Below are positions 26,901 through 35,200 of a stretch of 64,000 nt of DNA, piece after piece. This stretch comes from Trichobilharzia szidati. Lineage: Eukaryota; Platyhelminthes; Trematoda; Strigeidida; Schistosomatidae. The translations under genes and the position numbers were made by a program. The DNA lies in the NCBI GenBank assembly GCA_944472155.2, contig OX235272.1, positions 80,048,020 to 80,112,019 of the forward strand, given 5' to 3'. Below the pieces are notes generated by a model that had not been told where the DNA came from, ran no database searches, and worked only from the letters and a program-made list of their open reading frames with translations. Each line of letters opens with the position of its first letter. Within the stretch, counting starts at the first letter, position 1.

Positions 26901-29224
26901 TTGATGAGGTAAACATTGACGTAAATTACTGTCTACCAATTTGGCTAGTAGACAGCTCTCACCACACTATTACCTCTGTTATTTGGTTTAGTGGTCTTCA
27001 TTGTTACTTTGACCTTGAATATGTCCTTTAAACTTGAACTAAGTAGTCTATTTTCTCACCTCTTACCTCTTTATTAATTTCATATATATTCCTATGACAA
27101 GTCCGTGTGTGATCAGATTGTTCGAAATGTGTTGCCCAAATACATCACACGATTCACACAAATTGCGTCTTCTTATTGCTTTATCTAAACTGTGTGTAAA
27201 AAAAAAACAATAGACTTCACCCTTCGCCTACCATGGACAATATGACTTATCTAAATAAGATTGGTCATTAGTATGTACTTTTGTTTTTACTTAACTGAGT
27301 AGTTGTCATAACCTTTATTTTATTTTCAAGTATTGGTTTGGTAGGGATTTTGTTTAATTGCATGGAGGATTTCATCATGAGCTTGACATCAGTTAGAGAA
27401 CCACTGGAAAACCTGGGAGTACTGGACAGCTGTTTCGTCCTAGTTTGGGACTCTTCAGCAGTATGCGCCCACCGGGATTCGAAACCAGGACCTTCTGGTT
27501 ACAAGGCGAGCTCGTAGACCATTGAGCCACTGGGACCCGATCCAATGGTCCTTCACAGCGGGTTGAAGATAAGGCAGTAACTCATCTAAGAAGACATTGC
27601 GAAATGGTCGCGCTATGTCGTGAATTGGCAGAAGTTAGAATTCAAGGATCGGGTCCCAGTGGCTCAATGGTCTACGAGCTCGCCTTGTAACCATAAGGTC
27701 CTGGTTTCGAATCCCGGTGGGCGCATACTGCTGAAGAGTCCCAAACTAGGACGAAACAGCTGTCCAGTACTCCCAGGTTTTCCAGTGGTTCTCTAACTGA
27801 TGTCAGCTCATGATGAAATCCTCCATGGTTTATTTTATTATTGTTAACCATGTTAGTTGTAAAGCGGTTGCAAAGAAACTACGAAATTTGTCTTTTTAAT
27901 GCCTTATTCAAATTTATCACAGTTATAAACATCTAGATATGATAGTAATATTCAAATACAAGGAAACTTCATAAAACGCAGACATAAATACATCTAACAT
28001 ATGTAAACCATATACCATATTGGACTAAATAATAGAGATTTTAACATGTCTGATCTAAACTCACAAGATGGTTTGAACACTCTTCACCAAGATTAATACG
28101 TATTTTTTCAAATAACAATAGAGGAAGAATTGTGAATTAAAAAAGTTATGTACATTATAGCTAACTGTGTTCTTAATAATAGATCGGCTTCTTCTTAACC
28201 TGATTGCGTAATTCAGAAACTACGTGCTTTATTACTTAATTTATTAATAACTATAGGGCTTTTACTCAACGTCCAATAAATGTTGTGTGATTGCGCTCCT
28301 TAGGATGTCATATGGGAGAGTGTTCGGCAACGTGAACAGACAAACATTTTTCCATGCGCCCAATGTATTTATTTGCTTTGACAATCACATGCAAATTGAT
28401 ACACAAATTTTGTAGTGTCGAGGATTGATGTCTTACCTTTGCTTGTTGCTTGCACTATCCCCATTGTTGTGTCTGTTCGTAAAATTGAATTGCTTTGTCG
28501 AAGCGACGTTTCACCAATTGATGAGTAAGTAACGTTATTTCTCTTGAAAGGTAACTTTATAGCTGACAGGGTTAGGTGGTAAAAGAGCCAGTGGTGATCA
28601 AACCAAAACATGGCTTCATCTGTCAATGAAATCCACAACAGATAGTTTAAGCCAGCCAGTCACGTAGGAAGGTGTAGACTTCCTGACTGGTTGGGGTCCT
28701 CGGGATGGTGAACACCAATGGTTGAAGACAATAGGTGATATGGCTCAAAATCGTTTTCAGTGATGGCGCAGATGCATCCACTTCTTGTGACTTATAATAC
28801 CCAATAAAACTATACTATTCTTTTTGTCTCATATCTCTGTTTATTGTCTCTATTTTGCATTTCTTTTTACTTTCTTCTTCTTCTTTTCTGGCCTTGTGTG
28901 CTAAGTGAAGTGTGGCGACTCAAACTGCTGCACATGGGTGTAAAGTTCTATGTTGAAACTAGTCAGCCAGTCAGTTATATAAACCCCTTATCTTAGAAAC
29001 AGTCTGTGATATTACTTTTCCTTTACTATCCTTTGGATATTTATTTATAAACCTTTCTGAATAACTATTTTTCAATAATGTCTCCGTCAAGAATATCTCT
29101 TCGTAGCCTAGTCTGCTCCTCGAACATATCCTTCGTACTCTATCGAATCATGCTCTAACCAGATGCCTTTTGTATTGAACTGGGACGAAACTGCTGAAAT
29201 GTATAAATATACTCGTCTATGTTG

Positions 29225-29271
<47 letters not shown>

Positions 29272-32200
29272 TTTTATTCCCGTCATCCCGTTTAAGCACA
29301 TTTACATTCAAGAAATATACCGTATCATTTTCTTCATGTTCCGCTGTAAAGTTTAAAATAACATGGCACGAATTAAATTCCTCTAACATTATCTTGGTCT
29401 CAACCTTATCTCTGTAAACTATGAATATGTCGTTCATATGCCCTGATGAAAATTCCTGGGCAACACCACCAACAGCAACAACAACAACTGACAACAATCA
29501 GCCAGCATAAATGGGAGGAACCTGAAAGAAACAACCTCTTTTACCTACCTGGGAAGCATCGTTTCAACTACATGCGGAACTGACGAGGATATCAAAGCAA
29601 GAATCGGAAAAGCAAGACAAGCTTTCACTACTCTCAAGTCTGTGTGGAGGTCAACAACATTCAGCATCAAAAATAAGATCCGGATTTTCAACTCCAATGT
29701 GAAGTCAGTCAGTGCTACTATACGGATCAGAGACTTGACGCCGCGTCATAAAGAGCATGTCAAACAAACTACAGACCTTCATTAACAGTTGTCTTCGCTC
29801 AATACTCAAGATCAGATGGCCGGCCAGAAAAGATCAGCAACAGGGATCTCTGGCAATGAGCGAACCAACCAGGAAGCGATTGTGAAACAAATATGCAGAA
29901 GGAAATGGAGATGGATTGGCCACACTCTGAGGAAACCATCAAGTGACATTACTGGACAAGCCCTTGAGTGGAACCCGAAAGAGAAGCGGCGAGTTGGTCG
30001 TCAGTACAAGGGTGACTTGGAGGAGGTCATGTGAAGAGGAGATGAAAACGTGTGGGCAGACTTGGAGCCAGGTGAAGACCCTAGCAGAGAACAGAACGCA
30101 ATGGAGACGCATGGCTGAAGCCCTATGTTCCTGTAGGAATTAAAGGAAAATAATAATAATACCTCAATTATATATCAGCTTTTCCTATACACTCATTAAA
30201 GCCAGTATATTCTAAATTTGCCAGAAACATATCTGGAAATAGGGGCCCTAATGGGCTTCACATCGCTATGCTCTTTGTTTCAAAATACAGTTCATAACTG
30301 AATGTAAACTGTACCCCTCTAGTACAAATATACAGTAACTTTCTCAAACAGTGCTTAGGTATAAGACACTCATTTGCTACACCACAAATAAAGTCAGTCG
30401 TTTCCTTGGCGTGGACACTTGTAGATCATATATTCGTTGAAAGTGATACTTATTTGTTGTAACAATGTTCATGTGTTTGTTTGTATTTAACCTTAAAATG
30501 AAATTGTATGAATAACAATGTTTATAGGGGAGTATTCAGTTGATGAGTCCTTCTACCGAAATTTTGTGAATTTATTAAATACTGCTCTTTTTCCTAGTTG
30601 TTCTAGATAAATGTTTTATATTCTATAAGAATGGTGTTCAACGCGTATTTATCCAGAGTTATTGGTGTTTCTGTTCAATTTTCTTTCAGTTTAAACTCAT
30701 ACAATACAGCTTTATTAAGTCGTGGAGATGTTATCTGTCCTCATTGTGAAGGTTTAAAACAACCGAACATCCATATACCGTGTACAGCAGCTGCATGTTA
30801 TGCATTAATTCGACATGTAGACTTTCCTATAATTGGTTCACGTTGTGTAATTGTTGGTCGTGGTCGTCTTGTTGGTGCACCTACAGCTGAATTATTATCA
30901 GGATCATGTGGAGCAACAATTACTCAGTGTCATTTACATTCAAATAATATAAATGAAGAGGTTATTCGTGGTGATATTGTGATTTCAGCAGTTGGGCATC
31001 CAGGATTAATTAAAGGTGAATGGATTAAACCTGGTGCATTAGTAATTGATTGCGGCTATTCGGTGATAAATGGTGAGTATTTTGATGCTTTATCCTTAAC
31101 TTTGTCGACATTACTTGGAGGAAATTAAAGATATATATATATATATATATATATATACTTTTACGTTCCCAGTGGAACATAGGTCCGCCGGTCTGGATTC
31201 AACATAGAACTAGGCACCGAAGTGCAGCAGTTCGAGTTGCCACGTTCCAAATAGCACACAAAGGTTAACAAGAAAATGAGTGAAGAGAATCAATAGAGTT
31301 TTGACAATTATAAGAGTGAAACAGAATGAGTACTAGTAGAAAGTGATATGAAAGATTACAGAGACTGAATACATCTGCGTAAGCCATTGACTACGATTTT
31401 GAGCCATGTCACCTATTGTCTCCAGCCATTGATTCTTAGAGTCCCGAGGGCGGGCCCCAACCCGGAAGTCTGCATCTCCCCACCTGATTCAGTTTAACTG
31501 TCAAGGATTTCATGGATTGATGCCATGTTTTTGTTTGCCCACAGCTTACTCTTTTCCAACCTGCACCTATATAAGCTAGTAATGCCCGTCGGGGGGAGGC
31601 GATGGTTAGGCATGCGCAGCACGTGACCTAGCCATCTCAATCTATGTAACTTCATAGCCTCGTCGATTGATTTTCCCTCTTTGCCCAACACTCTACGCCT
31701 GACGACAACATTACTTACCTTATTATACCACCTAACATGAGAAAGAGATCGTAGACATCTATGATCAAAAACAGTCAACCTTTTCATGTCTTCAACTCGT
31801 ATTGGCCATGTTTCAGAGCCATAGAGAAGGACGGAGCGAACTGCTGAGCAGTACACACGTCCCTTGGTTGATAGCCGGATGTCATTCCTGCGCCAGTGAT
31901 GGTGTAAGTTAGCGAAAGCATCTCGAGCTTTTTGTATCCGTGCTGAGATTTCGTCACCAATCAATCCGTTGGTGCTGATACAACTTCCCAAATAGGTGAA
32001 GTGGTCAACATGTTCTATCACTTCACTCCCTATCACTAAGCTAGGGGTAGACGTAGTCCAGTCATTTAGCAGCATCTCACATTTTACAGGGGCGAATCAC
32101 ATGCCAAACATACGAAGATTGCTGCTCATGGTGTTCAGAAGACTCTGCATTTTGTCAGCATCTTCCCCTAACAGGACTATGTCATCTGCATATTCTAAGT

Positions 32201-35200
32201 TCATAAGACTATTCCCTGGTAACAGGTCGATTCCTAAGTCGTTAAGTTCAGTTAAGGATACTTCCATTAGCATATCTATGATGAAGTTAAACAGAAATGG
32301 GGGAAAGTGGACATCGTTGACGGACACCACTGGTTGTTATCAATTCAGATGACAATTCCCCATAAGCCCTTACACGGCTACGTGAGTTTGAGTAGAGTGC
32401 CTTGATTAGTGCAATGTACTTTCTTGGCACTCTCTTCACAGTCAAACATTGCTATAGTACTTTTCGATCCATGGAGTCGAAGGCCGCCTTCAAGTCAAGA
32501 AATATGGCAATTGTTGGACGCCGAAAAGTGTGTCTATGTTCTAGGTTTTCAAGCCTCTAGCTTGAATTTTCAGTAGCAGTAGTGTTTTATTTTTTTTACG
32601 GGATGGGGTTGCTAGCCTCATGCCCAACCTAACCTCTTCACCAGTCTTACTACTGGCTTAGTGAGGTAAACGAGTGCGTCGGCCGGCGTGGTCGGCCAGC
32701 ATTCTACCGCCGTGCCACCGGTAAGGAATTCTTCTTGCATTTACGTTGGTATGGAAATAAGTTCACTTATTGGGACACTGGTGTTATACTTAAAGGTTGT
32801 TTCTAGTGAAAGTATGGAAGTAAACACTAACTACCTACATTGAGTTGTTTAAAACACTTTCACTTTTTACGTTATCAAAACACATACTTCCTACATTATT
32901 AGCATCAATAGATGCGCCACAAAAAATCTCATAGTTTCTCCTTGGACTGTGATACTACCTACTACTATTCCCTGACCAAAGCAAGTGGTGATTTTCTTAA
33001 AAGGTCACTCCGCGAGATTTTGATTTGAAGTGTAATGCACAAGGCAATGGAGTACCAGTTCCATGGTCCCTCATAACCATATCGCGTATGAACGCAGGTG
33101 ATGAATAGGAGAGTTCCGCGTGTTTTTGAAAGTGTGTAGGCGGTTGTTACTTCCCGGCATACCCATACTGTGGAAGTTGATTTTTTCAAGTGTTGGTTAC
33201 AGGATTTTCATCATGAGCTGACATTAGTTAGAGAACCATTGGAAAACCTGGGAGTACTGGACAGCCTAGTTTGGGACTCTTCAGCAGTACGCACCCACCG
33301 GGATTCGAACCCAGGACTTTCTGGTTACAAGGCGAGCTCGTATACCATTAAGCCACTGGGACCCGATCCAATGGCCCATGAATTCTAACTTCTGCCAATT
33401 CACGACATAGCGCGACCCCTAGCCAATGTCTTCTGCGAGTATTTATCCTCACACCCCACCTGCTGCACCCTACTGGTCACGACTTTTTTTTCTTTTTTTC
33501 TTGAGGTACCTGAAACAGAAAGAGAATTAGTGTTACGTGACCTCAGAGCTCAGGGGGCAATCTCTTGAGTCTGGTCACATATAGTCTGTTCGGATTGGAT
33601 CATAGAGTTGTTTCTGTATTATTAACTCACCATTGGCTACGAACACCACTGCACGGCATCTGGTGATGTACAATATTTGGGGTTCACCTTTCTTGCCCTC
33701 CTGCCCATAGTGTAGAGAGAGGCAGCGTAGCTGGCATGCTGATGTTACCTTAGTGTCCACTCTCTTATTGTTTTTGTTTTTGCATATTCTTATATAAATA
33801 AGGTAATCGAAAGTATAAATCTTTCACTTATTTGTTGGTAAAAATTTCGAATGAGCTATTTGTTTTCCAAATGATGAAGTCACCCTTGGTATTTAGATAA
33901 AAAATGTAGGGAGACAGTAGAACTTATGTTGCATATTTAACCCTCTACATCCCCCATATTTTATACAACTGCTATTTAATTAACGAATTTTGTAACTGTA
34001 CTCCTAAAGGATATTAATAACACTAGTAATAATTGTAACAATACTAGTGATAATGGATTATAGGCTTACACAGCAAATTTTCAATGAATATTGGATGAAG
34101 TATTGAGGCTTCCGTCCTTTAAGGTCTTTTATTCTCTGCTACCTATCGTTGTACTTGTTTTTCCTCCTCATATTCCTCATCTCTTTCGTTAAGACATTCA
34201 TTGGTCAAATGTCAGGTGTTTGAATTTTTCCTGGCAGAATTCCATTGTATTCTACATGTGCATATTCCTAATTCTTTTATAATAATTCATACATACGACA
34301 AAATCGCTTTTCTGTACTGACTTGAAAAGCCTGCATCAACGAAGTGGTACGGTCGATGGTGGGTAAACTTGGATCTTCCTCTCAAAACATTCTCATGTAG
34401 CCACGTGTTCATAGCCTCTGTCAGGTAATTCTTATTCATAACCTTCATGAGGCTACAGTGTTCTTCACAAAAGTTGAAAGGGCGAATTTGAACGTTTGAC
34501 GTTTACAACTGGCTTTGTGGACATACACTGGTCTACCTAGCTAGGGGATCTGAGAAACACTCAGATTCCAAAATTATTGTGTATATATGGGTTGCAGAAT
34601 CCGAATGGATCAAATTGCGTATGAACCTGTTTTGGTCAATATGTGACGTTGCTGCACTAATTAGTGGGTGAGATTTCAAGTCTAAGGGTTGGAGGGGGAG
34701 TGAACCCCTAAGACAACCAATTGCTTCAGTAAGGGCGACCGGCCAGTATCCCAGTCATTGCACAAAATGTGAGATTTTGTGCAGCACATTTCTTGGTACC
34801 TATAAAGTTTGTGTTTTACAAATAATACTGACTCAAAAGATTTCCTGAAGGAGAGAATATTCGATATCATCTTCTGGCACATTAATTTTTTTTTGGTGAC
34901 TATATCTCATCTGTGTGGAAAAGCGGCACCAATGTAAACTCTATTCATTTGTATGCTGTTTAACCACTCTGTCATGTAACAAGGATATGAATCTGTTCAG
35001 TAGCATCACTTTTTGTTTTCTGTATTGAGAACACTGAAGAGAAGTGAGACTGAACGTGTTATACCCTCATCCTGGTTGTGTACTGCTGATCAGTCCGCTC
35101 CGTCCTCCTTTATGGCTGTGAGACCTGACCATTGACAGTGGAAGACATGAAAAGATTAGCTGTCTTCGATCATAGGTGCCTGCGTTCTATCTCCCGTGTG

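Larger units (their letters stand above)
27325..27828. mobile_element. SINE-C inverted dimer, single insertion with 11-bp target duplication
   Basis: Two copies of a tRNA-headed SINE face each other head to head: minus copy 27325-27543 with its full 3' tail, plus copy from about 27590 to 27828, lacking the last ~40 nt of tail. Arms 27361-27543 and 27646-27828 are near-perfect complements (about 183 bp, roughly one indel and few mismatches) with a 102-nt spacer. TTTATTTTATT at 27314-27324 and 27829-27839 flanks the whole unit, so both copies arrived as one insertion. A third, single copy is at 33183-33470. Confidence 0.85.
27205..27960 (-). mobile_element. PLE-3 terminal sequence, inverted copy, split by the SINE-C dimer
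   Basis: The minus strand from about 27950 to 27840 and from 27345 to 27216 matches plus-strand 25920-26135 (for example CGTAGTTTCTTTGCAACCGC and TTTAGATAAGTCATATTGTC). The intervening 27325-27828 is a later insertion. Confidence 0.7.

Noticed and set aside
27651..27724. A functional tRNA-Thr gene
   Set aside because: Extra base in the T-loop/B-box, poor stem pairing and attached SINE body with hammerhead; it is a SINE head.
29163..29497. Frames rich in Tyr-Ile repeats on both strands
   Set aside because: They are translations of the (TA)n microsatellite at 29229-29279.
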